A stretch of DNA of 64,000 nt from positions 18,613 to 82,612 of the forward strand of contig JAMLIV010000014.1 in NCBI GenBank assembly GCA_023954075.1, given 5' to 3'. This DNA is from Lysobacteraceae bacterium (GTDB lineage Bacteria; Pseudomonadota; Gammaproteobacteria; Xanthomonadales; Xanthomonadaceae). Numbering within the stretch: the stretch's first letter is position 1; each line of letters starts with the position of its first letter. Below the pieces are notes generated by a model that had not been told where the DNA came from, did not search any database, and saw only the letters and a program-made list of their open reading frames with translations. A program made the translations under genes and the position numbers. Positions 34,020 through 42,985 of the stretch are shown here, one piece after another.

Positions 34020-34661
34020 CTACAGAAGGGTGAACCGGATCGGCAGCTCGCCGCTCGCGCGCACGCCCGGTGGCGAGAAGCGCCAGGTGCGCAGCACGTG
34101 GCGCTGCGCCACGACATCGAGTTCGCGGTGGCCGCTGCTGCGCAGGACGGTCGCTTCGCGCGGCCAGCCATCGGCATCGATGGAGATGCGCAGCACCACT
34201 TCACCCTGCCACCCCATGCGCTTGGCGCGTGCCGGATACGGTGGCTGCGGCCCGCGCAGGACGGTGAGGGCGGCGAATCCCGCGGCTCCCGCAGCGGGTC
34301 CGGAAGCCTCCACCGGATCGCTGGCGAACGTCGTCTGGACGGGTGACGCCTCGATCACCTGTTCGACGAACACCGGATCTTCGCTCGGAATCGCGACCGC
34401 AGCGGGCGGTGTCGGCACCGGCGCGGCCTGCGGCCGTTCCGGAGCGCTGGGCATGGGCGGAGGCGGCAGCGGCGGTCGGACCTGCGGCACGATCACCACC
34501 TCGATGGCGTCGGCCATCGCCTTCTTCAGCGGCAGCTCGAAGCCGTCCGGCGTCGCCAGGCTCAGCGCCAGCAGCGCCGCCAGATGCGCCGCCGCGACGA
34601 GGCTGCCCGCGCCAACGCGCAGCGGGGAAAACGCGGTGGATTCCACGGTGACGTCGTACAT
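34020..34661 (-). CDS. TonB-family energy transducer
   Basis: A 213-residue protein with an N-terminal membrane anchor (about 20-40), a Pro-rich periplasmic stretch (PPLPPPPMPSAPE) and a C-terminal TonB domain: PQPPYPARAKRMGWQGEVVL, DGWPREATVLRSSGH and VLRTWRFSP. It would couple proton-motive force to outer-membrane receptors. The start MYDVTVESTAF has AGGAG eight bases upstream. No exbBD gene lies beside it. Confidence 0.85.
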   Translation of the reverse strand: MYDVTVESTAFSPLRVGAGSLVAAAHLAALLALSLATPDGFELPLKKAMADAIEVVIVPQVRPPLPPPPMPSAPERPQAAPVPTPPAAVAIPSEDPVFVEQVIEASPVQTTFASDPVEASGPAAGAAGFAALTVLRGPQPPYPARAKRMGWQGEVVLRISIDADGWPREATVLRSSGHRELDVVAQRHVLRTWRFSPPGVRASGELPIRFTLL

Positions 34662-34975
34662 GGCAAGGCTCCTTGGTTCTGGGGGCAAGGCATGCAACGG
34701 GGTGGGGCGGGAAGTGGGGTTTCCGATAAGTTCGGCAACGCGGACGGAGCGCGCTGAGGCTGCATCGGTCCCGGCACCGCCGGGCCGCCGCGCCCTCGGG
34801 CGGGGCTGGAACGGATCGGGCAAAGGCGACAGACTTTGCGGCGGGTCCGGGAGGGGCCAGACGTGTGCGAACGTCGCATCGAGCGGCCGCAGGCACGCTG
34901 GCGTTTCGTGGTGTCGGAAAAGACGAGTGGAATCCCGCAGGACGCGAACCGCGGGACCGGCAGGAAGATGGGTGG
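34662..34975. other. Intergenic region, divergent promoters of TonB gene and pigment operon
   Basis: Some 314 bp separate the two divergent starts. They must hold the promoter of the long aryl-polyene operon, but I could not recognise convincing -35/-10 boxes, a regulator site or an RNA motif. No ORF here looks coding. Confidence 0.4.
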
Positions 34976-35740
34976 ATGAAGGTGTCAGCCGCACGGGCCG
35001 AAAACACGATCGCGTTTTCCCTCGCTGCCTGGGCCGCGTGGGCTCCGGGGATAGAGGAGCGTGCGGATTGGGACGCCTGGGCGAGGTCGCCCTGGCTGCC
35101 TTCCGGCGACCAGGTGCCTGCGCTGGAGGAGGTGCCCGCGATGCAGCGGCGACGGATCGAGCGCCTCGGCCGCATGGCCATGCAGGCGGCGTTCTGGTGC
35201 GATCACGCCCGATCCGAGTCGGTTCCTGTCGTGTTCGTCTCGCGCCACGGCGATGTCCAACGCTCTCTCTCGCTCCTGGAACAGCAGGCGCGTGGCGAAT
35301 CCCTGTCGCCGGCAGGTTTCGGGCTGTCGGTGCACAATGCGGTGGCGGCGCTGCACTCCATCGCCCAAGGCCATCGCGACAACTACCTAGCCCTGGCCGC
35401 CTCGAAGGCCGGCGTGGAAGCGGCGCTGATCGAAGCAGCCGGGCTACTGGCGGACGGAGCCAACGAGGTGCAGGTCGTGGTGTACGAGACCTGCCTGCCG
35501 CCGGCCTATGCGCCGTTCCTCGATGAGCCGGACCCGCCCCACGCCTGGAGCTGTCGCGTGCGTGTGGTGGATGCGGGTGCCGGGATCACGATCGGCTGGC
35601 GCGCCGATGAGATGCGCGAGCGCGGCGCATCCGGAGCCTTGCCCGCGAGCCTTGAGGCGCTGCGTTTCCTGCTGTCCGACGATCCCGGACATGAGCACAT
35701 CGCCGATGGCCTGCGCTGGGAGTGGCGGCGGCATGGGTGA
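34976..35740 (+). CDS. Beta-ketoacyl synthase-like protein lacking the active Cys (aryl-polyene cluster)
   Basis: A 254-residue protein of the beta-ketoacyl synthase-like N-terminal family seen at the head of aryl-polyene clusters. The thiolase-fold elements VPVVFVSRHGDVQRSL, SPAGFGLSVHNAVA and ALAASKAGVEAAL are visible; where a ketosynthase has its Cys there is Ser-Lys, so it cannot condense alone. In known aryl-polyene systems such proteins pair with an active ketosynthase as chain-length partner. The start was set at the ATG in GGTGGATGAAGG. Confidence 0.8.
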   Translation: MKVSAARAENTIAFSLAAWAAWAPGIEERADWDAWARSPWLPSGDQVPALEEVPAMQRRRIERLGRMAMQAAFWCDHARSESVPVVFVSRHGDVQRSLSLLEQQARGESLSPAGFGLSVHNAVAALHSIAQGHRDNYLALAASKAGVEAALIEAAGLLADGANEVQVVVYETCLPPAYAPFLDEPDPPHAWSCRVRVVDAGAGITIGWRADEMRERGASGALPASLEALRFLLSDDPGHEHIADGLRWEWRRHG

Positions 35741-36563
35741 CGGGCTCGCCGCGGAGGTGGGCCGGCCGTCGGGGAGGCTCAACCACCTATGGCGCGTCCT
35801 GGCCACGGGCGCGAGTTTTTTCGTGTTCGGTGTGGGTGGGATGCTGCTGGGGCTCGTGGCGTTTCCGATCCTCAACCTGACGGTGCGCGACACCTCCCGC
35901 CGCCGTCGCCTGGCGCGACGCCTGGTGCAGCGCAGCTTTCACCTGCACGTCGAGTTCATGCGCACCTTCGGCGTCCTGACCTACGAGATTCGCGGACGCG
36001 AGCGGCTTGAGCGTGAGGGCCTGCTGATCCTGGCCAACCACCCCACCCTGATCGACGTGGTGTTCCTGGTATCCCTTCTCCCCAACGCCGACTGCGTGGT
36101 GAAGCCGGGCCTGGCGCGAAATCCCTTCACCCGCGGGCCGGTGCGCGCCGCCGGCTACGTCTACAACGACGAAGGCGCGGGTCTGATCGACGACTGCGTC
36201 CAGGCCGTGCGCCGCGGAGGCACCCTCATCATCTTTCCCGAGGGAACGCGGACCCGCCGCAGCGCTCCGCTGCGCCTGCAGCGCGGCGCGGCCAATATCG
36301 CCGTCCGGGGGCGGATTCAGGTGACGCCGGTGCACCTGAGCTGCACGCCGATGACGTTGGGAAAAGGCGAGAGGTGGTATCGTATTCCGTCGCGCCGGTT
36401 CCATTACGTCGTGGACGTGCAGCCAGACATCGACCTTGCGCCCTTCCTGGACGAGGGGCGCGGGGAAGCGCTGGCGGCGCGTCGCCTGACCGAGTATCTG
36501 ACCCAGCATTTTTCGGCCGAGGAACCGTCGTGCAAGCAGTCATCCTTGAACTCAAGCAGCTGA
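35733..36563 (+). CDS. Lysophospholipid acyltransferase-like protein (aryl-polyene cluster)
   Basis: A 276-residue membrane-associated acyltransferase. A hydrophobic segment near 25-48 precedes the catalytic NHPTLIDVV (HX4D with altered spacing) and the substrate motif IIFPEGTRTRR, as in PlsC-type enzymes. In aryl-polyene clusters this class is thought to attach the polyene acyl chain to a lipid or sugar. It overlaps the previous gene by 8 bases and the next ACP gene by more than 30. Confidence 0.82.
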   Translation: MGDGLAAEVGRPSGRLNHLWRVLATGASFFVFGVGGMLLGLVAFPILNLTVRDTSRRRRLARRLVQRSFHLHVEFMRTFGVLTYEIRGRERLEREGLLILANHPTLIDVVFLVSLLPNADCVVKPGLARNPFTRGPVRAAGYVYNDEGAGLIDDCVQAVRRGGTLIIFPEGTRTRRSAPLRLQRGAANIAVRGRIQVTPVHLSCTPMTLGKGERWYRIPSRRFHYVVDVQPDIDLAPFLDEGRGEALAARRLTEYLTQHFSAEEPSCKQSSLNSSS

Positions 36564-36787
36564 TCATTTCCGCCCTCTCCCTGGAAGAGGTATCGCCGGA
36601 GGACATCGATCCGGCCGCGCCGCTGTTCGGCGACGGCCTCGGGCTGGATTCGATCGACGCGCTCGAGCTCGGGCTGGCGCTGCAGAAGCGCTATGGCATC
36701 ACCCTTTCCGCGGACTCGGAGGAAACCCGGCAGCACTTCGCCAGCCTCGATGCGCTTGCGCAACTGGTTCATGCGCAGCGGAAGTGA
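36530..36787 (+). CDS. Acyl carrier protein 1 (aryl-polyene cluster)
   Basis: An 85-residue carrier protein with the phosphopantetheine serine in GLGLDSIDALEL (about residue 40). The GTG start follows GAGGA and lies inside the end of the acyltransferase gene, giving the canonical first helix VQAVILELKQLI. Works with ACP 2 as a pair, as in other aryl-polyene operons. Confidence 0.85.
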   Translation: MQAVILELKQLIISALSLEEVSPEDIDPAAPLFGDGLGLDSIDALELGLALQKRYGITLSADSEETRQHFASLDALAQLVHAQRK

Positions 36788-36805
36788 CGGGAAACCACGC
36801 ACACC

Positions 36806-37057
36806 ATGACCAAAGAAGAATTGTTCGACCGCATCCGGGACATCCTGCATGACACCTTCGAGATCGACCCGGCAAGGGTCACGCCGCAGGCCAGCTTGGG
36901 CGCGGATCTGGACATCGACAGCATCGATGCCGTGGATCTCATCGTGCAGCTCAAGCCGCTTCTGGGCGGCCGCCTCCAGCCAGACGCCTTCAAGTCGGTC
37001 CGCACGGTGCAGGACGTCGTCGACGTGCTGCATGGGCTGATCCGCGAGGCGGCCTGA
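36806..37057 (+). CDS. Acyl carrier protein 2 (aryl-polyene cluster)
   Basis: An 83-residue carrier protein with the attachment serine in ADLDIDSIDAVDL (about residue 38). It differs enough from ACP 1 to serve a different step, for example loading of the aryl starter versus elongation. Eighteen bases separate it from ACP 1. Confidence 0.88.
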   Translation: MTKEELFDRIRDILHDTFEIDPARVTPQASLGADLDIDSIDAVDLIVQLKPLLGGRLQPDAFKSVRTVQDVVDVLHGLIREAA

Positions 37058-37077
37058 TCGGTCCGGGGCATGCCGCC

Positions 37078-37623
37078 GTGAGGCGACTGCGTGCGCCGCT
37101 GCTGATTGCCCTTTCGCTGGCCTATCCGCTGGTGGTGTACTCCTGCCTGGGCCGCTTTGAACCCCGCTGGCTTGCGCTTTTCCTGTGCCTGCTGGCCGCG
37201 CTGCGCGCGGTCGCGACGCGCGAGCGTACCTGGTTGTGGGCGGCCCTGGGCACGGGTGCCCTGGCGCTGTGGGCGTTTCTCGACAACGCCGCGCTGCCGC
37301 TCAAGCTGTATCCGGTGCTGGTCAACCTCGCCCTGCTGCTGGCGTTCGGCCTGAGCCTTCGCTTTGGACCGCCGCTGGTGGAGCGGCTGGCACGCCTGCG
37401 GGAACCGGAGCTGCCCGCACGCGCTGTCGCCTACACCCGCCGCGTCACGCAGGCCTGGTGCGTGTTTTTCCTCTGCAACGGTGCCCTGGCGCTGGCGACC
37501 AGCCTGTGGGCAAGCGATGCCGTGTGGGCGCTTTACAACGGAGCCATCGCCTACGGGCTGATCGGGCTGATGTTCGCCGCGGAATGGCTGGTCAGGCAGC
37601 GGGTGATGGCTCGTGACGGCTGA
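37078..37623 (+). CDS. Aryl-polyene cluster membrane protein (COG4648-like)
   Basis: A 181-residue protein with about five to six transmembrane helices and no catalytic motif. Proteins like it sit next to the ACP and ligase genes in most aryl-polyene clusters; role unknown. GTG start; its end overlaps the start of the ligase gene by 11 bases. Confidence 0.75.
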   Translation: MRRLRAPLLIALSLAYPLVVYSCLGRFEPRWLALFLCLLAALRAVATRERTWLWAALGTGALALWAFLDNAALPLKLYPVLVNLALLLAFGLSLRFGPPLVERLARLREPELPARAVAYTRRVTQAWCVFFLCNGALALATSLWASDAVWALYNGAIAYGLIGLMFAAEWLVRQRVMARDG

Positions 37624-39322
37624 GTTTCTGGGGCTGGCTAATGTCGCCGTTGCCCCGCGCGCCGGGCGCGGCGTCGTACGGTCGGGCGGCGTGTTGCTGG
37701 ATCACGCATGGTTCCGTCATCAGGCCGCGCGCTGGCGCGATGCGCTGACGGCGCGCGGAGAGCGCCGCTGGGCGCTCCACTTCGAGGAGGTCGCCGACTT
37801 CGCGCCGGCGCTGTACGGCGCCTGGCATGCGGGCAAGGAGGTCTACCTGTGCGCCGACGTGCTGCCGGAAACCCTCGACCGCCTGGCGCGGGATGTCGAG
37901 GGATTCGCCGGTGATATCCCCGGCCGAGGCGACGCCCTGGCGCTCCACCGCGATCCGGGTGACAGCGGGGCGGCGGCCGGTGCCGAACCGTGGACGGCGC
38001 TGGATCCGCGGCAGACGCGCCTGGTGCTCTATACCTCCGGTTCCACTGGGGAGCCGGCCGCGATCAGCAAGACGCTGTCGCAGCTCGACTGCGAGGTCAG
38101 GGCGCTGGAGCAGGCTTTCGGCGATCGCGTGGCGGGCACGGTGGTGCATGGCACGGTGTCGCACCAACACATCTACGGACTCCTGTTCCGCGTGCTGTGG
38201 CCGCTGGCTGCGGGTCGCCCCGTGGCACCGCGCGGGTTCTATCACGAGGAGCTGGTCGCCGCATTGGATGGGCCGGCCGTATTGGTCAGCAGTCCCGCGC
38301 ACCTCAAGCGCATGCCCGAGGGCATCGACTGGAAGCATGCGCGTGACTGCCTGCGGATGGTGTTCAGCTCGGGCGGCGCGCTCCCGGCGGAGGCGGCCGC
38401 CAACGCCACGCGCCTCCTCGGACAGGTGCCCGTGGAGGTCTATGGCAGCAGCGAAACCGGCGGCATCGCCTGGCACCGGAGCGATGGCGCGGTGGATGCG
38501 CCGTGGATGGCGCTGCCTGACGTTCGCTGGCGCGTGCGGGAGGGCCTGCTTGAAGTCGCCTCGCCGCACCTGCCCGATGCGGGCTGGCACGCGACGGCGG
38601 ATCGCGTGGAGGCCGCCGGCGACGGCTTCCGCCTCCTGGGGCGCGCGGATCGCATCGTCAAGGTCGAAGAGCGGCGGGTATCGCTGACGGGCCTGGAGCG
38701 CGCGCTTGCCGCCTGTCCGGAAGTGGCGGAGGCGCGCGTGATCCTGCTGCAAGGCGCACGCGCCGAACTGGGTGCCGTGGTCGTCCCCAGCGCCGAAGGG
38801 GTCCGCAGGCTTCGGGAAGAAGGGCGTGGCGCACTGCTGCGGGCCCTCGGCCGGCATCTGGCCACCCGTCAGGACGCCGCGACGCGCCCGCGGCGCTGGC
38901 GCTTCGTCGACGCGCTGCCGGCCAACCCGCAGGGCAAGAGCCCCGAGGCGATGCTGTACGCGCTGTTTCGACCGATGCGCCCGGCAGCGGTCTGGCGCGT
39001 GCGCGAGGTTGAACGCGCCTCGCTCGAGCTTGAGCTTGACCTAGAGCTGGCCGTATTCGACGGCCACTTCCCCCAGCTCCCGATCCTGCCGGGCGTCGCC
39101 CAGCTCGACTGGGCGGTCCGCTTCGGGCGCGAAGCCTTTGCGCTGCCTTCCGACATCCTCCGGGTGGACGCGCTGAAGTTCCAGCGCGTGGCGCGGCCGG
39201 GCGAACGCATCCGGCTCGATCTGGACTGGCACCCCGTGCGCCGCACCCTGGGCTTTCGCTACCAGTCCGGGCTTGGCCCGCACTCCAGCGGGCGCGTGCT
39301 CTTCGGCGAGGTCGGCACATGA
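37613..39322 (+). CDS. Aryl-CoA/ACP ligase fused to a hot-dog dehydratase domain (aryl-polyene cluster)
   Basis: A 569-residue fusion. Residues 1-450 are an adenylating enzyme: TSGSTGEP (141-148), YGSSETGG (277-284), GRADRIVKVEERRV (343-356) and catalytic Lys442 in NPQGK. It should activate the aromatic starter acid. From about 465 a second domain reads FDGHFPQLPILPGVAQLDWA (hot-dog dehydratase, His485), the ApeI-like dehydratase that is a separate gene in several other clusters. GTG start. Confidence 0.87.
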   Translation: MTAEFLGLANVAVAPRAGRGVVRSGGVLLDHAWFRHQAARWRDALTARGERRWALHFEEVADFAPALYGAWHAGKEVYLCADVLPETLDRLARDVEGFAGDIPGRGDALALHRDPGDSGAAAGAEPWTALDPRQTRLVLYTSGSTGEPAAISKTLSQLDCEVRALEQAFGDRVAGTVVHGTVSHQHIYGLLFRVLWPLAAGRPVAPRGFYHEELVAALDGPAVLVSSPAHLKRMPEGIDWKHARDCLRMVFSSGGALPAEAAANATRLLGQVPVEVYGSSETGGIAWHRSDGAVDAPWMALPDVRWRVREGLLEVASPHLPDAGWHATADRVEAAGDGFRLLGRADRIVKVEERRVSLTGLERALAACPEVAEARVILLQGARAELGAVVVPSAEGVRRLREEGRGALLRALGRHLATRQDAATRPRRWRFVDALPANPQGKSPEAMLYALFRPMRPAAVWRVREVERASLELELDLELAVFDGHFPQLPILPGVAQLDWAVRFGREAFALPSDILRVDALKFQRVARPGERIRLDLDWHPVRRTLGFRYQSGLGPHSSGRVLFGEVGT

Positions 39323-40077
39323 GCGCGACGGCGGTGCCAGCGCCCGCGTTCCGTCCGCTCGTCGTGATCCCGGTGTTCGATCACGAGGCGGCCGTGGGTG
39401 CCGTGGTGGACGGCGTGCGCGCGGCGGGGCAGGAGTGCCTGCTGGTCGATGACGGTTCGGGCGCGACCTGCGCGGCGGTCCTGGCCGATCTTGCGCGAGG
39501 CGACGGAGTGCGGCTGCTGCGGCTCGACGCGAACCAGGGCAAGGGCGGCGCCATGCTGGCCGGCTTTGCCGAGGCCGCACGCCTGGGTGCAACCCATGTC
39601 CTGCAGATCGACGCGGACGGGCAGCACGAAACCGGCGACATTCCGCGTTTCCTCGCGGCCGCGCGCGCGAATCCGGCGGCGGTCATCAACGGCGCGCCGG
39701 TCTACGACGACAGCGTGCCGAAAGGGCGTCTGTACGGGCGCTACCTGACCCACGTCTGGGTCTGGATCAACACCCTGTCGCTGGCGATCCGCGACTCCAT
39801 GTGCGGGTTTCGCGTCTATCCGCTCGCTCCGGTGCTGGAGCTCATCGCGGCCGAGCCGATCGGTCGCCGCATGGATTTCGACACCGAGATCATCGTGCGC
39901 CTGTTCTGGCGCGGCGTGCCGGTGCGGAACCTGGAAACGGCGGTGCACTACCCGCGCGACGGCGTGTCGCACTTCCACGCCTGGCGCGACAACCTGCGAA
40001 TCAGCCGGATGCACGCGCGGCTCTTCTTCGGAATGCTGGCGCGCCTGCCGCGCCTCCTGACGCGCCCGCGGCCATGA
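39319..40077 (+). CDS. Glycosyltransferase family 2 (aryl-polyene cluster)
   Basis: A 252-residue GT-A enzyme: PVFDHEAAVGAVVDGV, LLVDDGSG, LQIDADGQHE (DXD-type) and a C-terminal SMCGFRVYPL motif like dolichol-phosphate mannosyltransferase relatives. It likely glycosylates or prepares the lipid head group that anchors the pigment. ATGA-type overlaps on both sides. Confidence 0.87.
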   Translation: MSATAVPAPAFRPLVVIPVFDHEAAVGAVVDGVRAAGQECLLVDDGSGATCAAVLADLARGDGVRLLRLDANQGKGGAMLAGFAEAARLGATHVLQIDADGQHETGDIPRFLAAARANPAAVINGAPVYDDSVPKGRLYGRYLTHVWVWINTLSLAIRDSMCGFRVYPLAPVLELIAAEPIGRRMDFDTEIIVRLFWRGVPVRNLETAVHYPRDGVSHFHAWRDNLRISRMHARLFFGMLARLPRLLTRPRP

Positions 40078-41018
40078 GCGCCTCGCCCGCACCGCACTGG
40101 GCGCGGATCGGGGAAACCACCTCGGTCACGGGAATCCGCGTGCTTCTCGCGGTGGAACGCTGGCTGGGCCGCTGGCCGTTCCGCCTCTGCCTGGCACCTG
40201 TCGTGCTGTGCCACTGGGCGTTCAACGGCACGGCGCGGCGGGCCTCGCTCGACTACCTCAGGCGGCTGCAGGCCGCCCACCGCGTCTTTCCGAATGATCC
40301 GGGTGTCTGGACCAGCCTTCGCCACTTCGCGCGCTTCGCCGAAAGCCTCCTGGACAAGCTGAAGGCCAGCCACGGCAACTATCGGCTGGACCAGGTGGAG
40401 GTGGCACCCGAGCTCATGCAGGCACCCATGGCGCGCGGCGGCGGGGTGATCATCGGCGCGCACCTGGGCTGTCTGGAGCTGTGTCAGGTGATGGTGCGGC
40501 GCGTGCCCGGCCTGCGCGTGACGGCGCTGGTCCACACCGCACACGCGGAAGCCTTCAACCGGATGCTCAAGCGCCTCAACCCTGACGGACGGGTCGAGCT
40601 GCTGCAGGTCACCGCGCTGGACGCTGCCATGGCGATGTGCCTGGGCGAACGCGTGTCGCGCGGTGAATTCATCGCCATCACCGGCGACCGGGTGCCGGTG
40701 CGCAGCGATCGCGTCACCTTCGCCCGCTTCCTGGGTGCTCCCGCACCGTTTCCCGTGGGACCCTATGTCCTTGCCGCGGCGCTGGGCTGCCCGCTGTATG
40801 CCATGGCCTGCACCCGCGAGGCGGGCCGCTATCGTATGCAGCTGGAGTGCCTGGCCGAGCGCGTGGTGCTGCCGCGCGGCGAGCGCGAGGCGGCGCTGGC
40901 GCGGATGGCGGCATGTTTTTCCGACTGGCTGGAGGCGAGGCTTCGCGCGGCGCCGCTGGACTGGTTCAACTTCTTTCCATTCTGGGATCAATCGTCTGAT
41001 GAACCTGCCCGAAAGTGA
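40074..41018 (+). CDS. LpxL/HtrB-like acyltransferase (aryl-polyene cluster)
   Basis: A 314-residue inner-membrane acyltransferase of the lipid A late-acyltransferase family: IIGAHLGCLELCQ (HX4-5E type), ITGDRVPV and the C-terminal WFNFFPFWD. In aryl-polyene clusters it probably transfers the finished polyene onto the glycolipid. It overlaps the glycosyltransferase gene by 4 bases and the lyase gene by 20. Confidence 0.84.
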   Translation: MSASPAPHWARIGETTSVTGIRVLLAVERWLGRWPFRLCLAPVVLCHWAFNGTARRASLDYLRRLQAAHRVFPNDPGVWTSLRHFARFAESLLDKLKASHGNYRLDQVEVAPELMQAPMARGGGVIIGAHLGCLELCQVMVRRVPGLRVTALVHTAHAEAFNRMLKRLNPDGRVELLQVTALDAAMAMCLGERVSRGEFIAITGDRVPVRSDRVTFARFLGAPAPFPVGPYVLAAALGCPLYAMACTREAGRYRMQLECLAERVVLPRGEREAALARMAACFSDWLEARLRAAPLDWFNFFPFWDQSSDEPARK

Positions 41019-42552
41019 GTCGCCACCTCTGCTGCTGGGGGAGCTCCACCTGCGGATCGAAGACGTCGTGGCGGTTGCGCAGCGTCGGCGCGCGCTGGTG
41101 CTGAGCCCGCGCGATGAGGTTCGTGCGCGGATCGCGCTCGGCGCGGAGCACCTGGAGCGCCTGCTGCGCGAGGACGGCGTGATCTACGGCGTGACCACCG
41201 GCTACGGCGACTCCTGCACGGTTGAGATCCCGCCTGATCTTCTCGCCGAGCTTCCGCACCATCTGTATGCCTACCACGGCTGCGGCCTGGGCCGCTTCCT
41301 CGATGCCGGAGAAACGCGCGCGGTGCTGGCGGCGCGACTGGCCTCGCTGGTCCACGGATACTCCGGGGTCAGCCTGGCGCTGCTGGAGGGGCTGGTCGCG
41401 CTGCTGCGGCACGACATCCTGCCGCGGATTCCGGCGGAGGGATCGGTAGGCGCGAGCGGTGACCTCACCCCGCTGTCCTACGTTGCGGCGGCGCTGTGCG
41501 GCGAACGCGAGGTCTTGCACCGCGGTCGCGTCCGCCCGGCGGCCGATGCACTGGCCGAGTGCGGCCTGATGCCCCTGCGGCTGCGGCCCAAGGAAGGCCT
41601 GGCGATCATGAACGGCACGGCCGTAATGACGGCGCTGGCCTGCCTGGCCTGGGCGCGCGCGGATTATCTGTGCCGCCTGACGACCCGACTGACGGCCTGC
41701 GCGGTGGTGGCCAGCGCGGGCAATGCCTGCCACTTCGACCAGACGCTGTTCGATGCCAAGCCGCACCCCGGCCAGGCGCGCATCGCGGCCCGGCTGCGCC
41801 AGGATCTGGGTGGCGGTGCGCAGGGCCGGCACCAGAGCCGGCTGCAGGATCGCTACTCGCTGCGCTGCGCGCCGCACGTCATCGGCGTGCTGGAAGACGC
41901 GCTGCCCTTCCTGCGCCAGCTCATCGAAACCGAGCTCAACAGCGCCAACGACAACCCTCTCGTGGATCCGACGGACGGGCGCATTCTTCACGGCGGCCAC
42001 TTCTATGGTGGCCACATCGCCTTCGCCATGGACGCGATGAAGACGGCGGTCGCCAATCTGGCCGACCTGATGGATCGCCAGCTCGCGCTCCTGGTCGATG
42101 CGCGCTACAGCCACGGGCTGCCGGCGAACCTGTCGGGTGCCGTCGGCCCGCGCGCGGCGATCAACCACGGTCTGAAGGCGCTGCAGATCAGCGTTTCGGC
42201 CTGGACCGCCGAAGCGCTCAAGCAGACCATGCCCGCCTCGGTCTTCTCGCGCTCCACCGAATGCCACAACCAGGACAAGGTCAGCATGGGCACGATCGCC
42301 GCGCGCGACTGCCTGCGCGTGATCGAGCTGACCGAGCAGGTGGCGGCCGCGATGCTGATCGCCGCCCGCCAGGGCATCGCGCTGCGCCAGCGGCTCGGTG
42401 CCTCGTCCCGTCTCGCGCCGGCCGCCGAGGCGATGCTGTCCGATCTGTCCGAACGCATCCGGCTGGTGGAGGAAGACCGTGCGCTCGACGCCGAGCTGCA
42501 CCAGCTCGTTGATGACATCCGCAGCGCGCGCTGGGGTTTGTATGAGCACTGA
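40999..42552 (+). CDS. MIO-dependent aromatic ammonia-lyase, tyrosine ammonia-lyase-like
   Basis: A 517-residue lyase. The Ala152-Ser153-Gly154 triad in GSVGASGDLTPLSY forms the MIO group; Y63 (VIYGVTTGYG) and the NSANDNPLV and QDKVSMG blocks complete the active site. The selectivity region reads LPHHLYAYHG; His88-Leu89 resembles the His-Leu pair of tyrosine ammonia-lyases and not the Ser-His of histidine ammonia-lyases. It would supply 4-coumarate or a related starter acid to the ligase. Substrate is an inference. Confidence 0.8.
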   Translation: MNLPESESPPLLLGELHLRIEDVVAVAQRRRALVLSPRDEVRARIALGAEHLERLLREDGVIYGVTTGYGDSCTVEIPPDLLAELPHHLYAYHGCGLGRFLDAGETRAVLAARLASLVHGYSGVSLALLEGLVALLRHDILPRIPAEGSVGASGDLTPLSYVAAALCGEREVLHRGRVRPAADALAECGLMPLRLRPKEGLAIMNGTAVMTALACLAWARADYLCRLTTRLTACAVVASAGNACHFDQTLFDAKPHPGQARIAARLRQDLGGGAQGRHQSRLQDRYSLRCAPHVIGVLEDALPFLRQLIETELNSANDNPLVDPTDGRILHGGHFYGGHIAFAMDAMKTAVANLADLMDRQLALLVDARYSHGLPANLSGAVGPRAAINHGLKALQISVSAWTAEALKQTMPASVFSRSTECHNQDKVSMGTIAARDCLRVIELTEQVAAAMLIAARQGIALRQRLGASSRLAPAAEAMLSDLSERIRLVEEDRALDAELHQLVDDIRSARWGLYEH

Positions 42553-42985
42553 GTCTTCCGTCTCCCTTCCCGGCGACCTGTCCATCGAGATCGATCTGGA
42601 GCCGGCCTTCCACGACTGCGACCCGATGCAGGTGGTCTGGCACGGGCACTACCTCAAGTATCTTGAGATCGCGCGCTGCGCCCTGCTGCGTCGCTTCGAC
42701 TACGACTATCCGCAGATGAGCGAATCGGGATACCTGTTCCCGATCGTCGATGCGCGGCTCAAGTACGTGCGGCCGCTGCGCTATGCCCAGGCGCTCAGGG
42801 TGAGCGCGCGCATCGTCGAGTGGGAGAACCGCCTGAAGATCGACTACGAAATCCGCGATGCGGCCAGCGGCGAGCGCATGACCCGCGCCCACACCATCCA
42901 GGTGGCCGTCGACGTCGTCAGCGGCGAGATGCTCTATGTCTGCCCGCCGGTGCTGCGCGAGCGATTGGGCCGGCCGCCGGCATGA
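42542..42985 (+). CDS. 4-hydroxybenzoyl-CoA-type (hot-dog) thioesterase (aryl-polyene cluster)
   Basis: A 147-residue thioesterase. The motif DCDPMQVVWHGHYLKYLE carries the catalytic Asp and is the YbgC/FcbC signature. It may release the polyene or edit stalled intermediates from the ACPs. Overlaps the lyase stop by 11 bases. Confidence 0.84.
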   Translation: MSTESSVSLPGDLSIEIDLEPAFHDCDPMQVVWHGHYLKYLEIARCALLRRFDYDYPQMSESGYLFPIVDARLKYVRPLRYAQALRVSARIVEWENRLKIDYEIRDAASGERMTRAHTIQVAVDVVSGEMLYVCPPVLRERLGRPPA

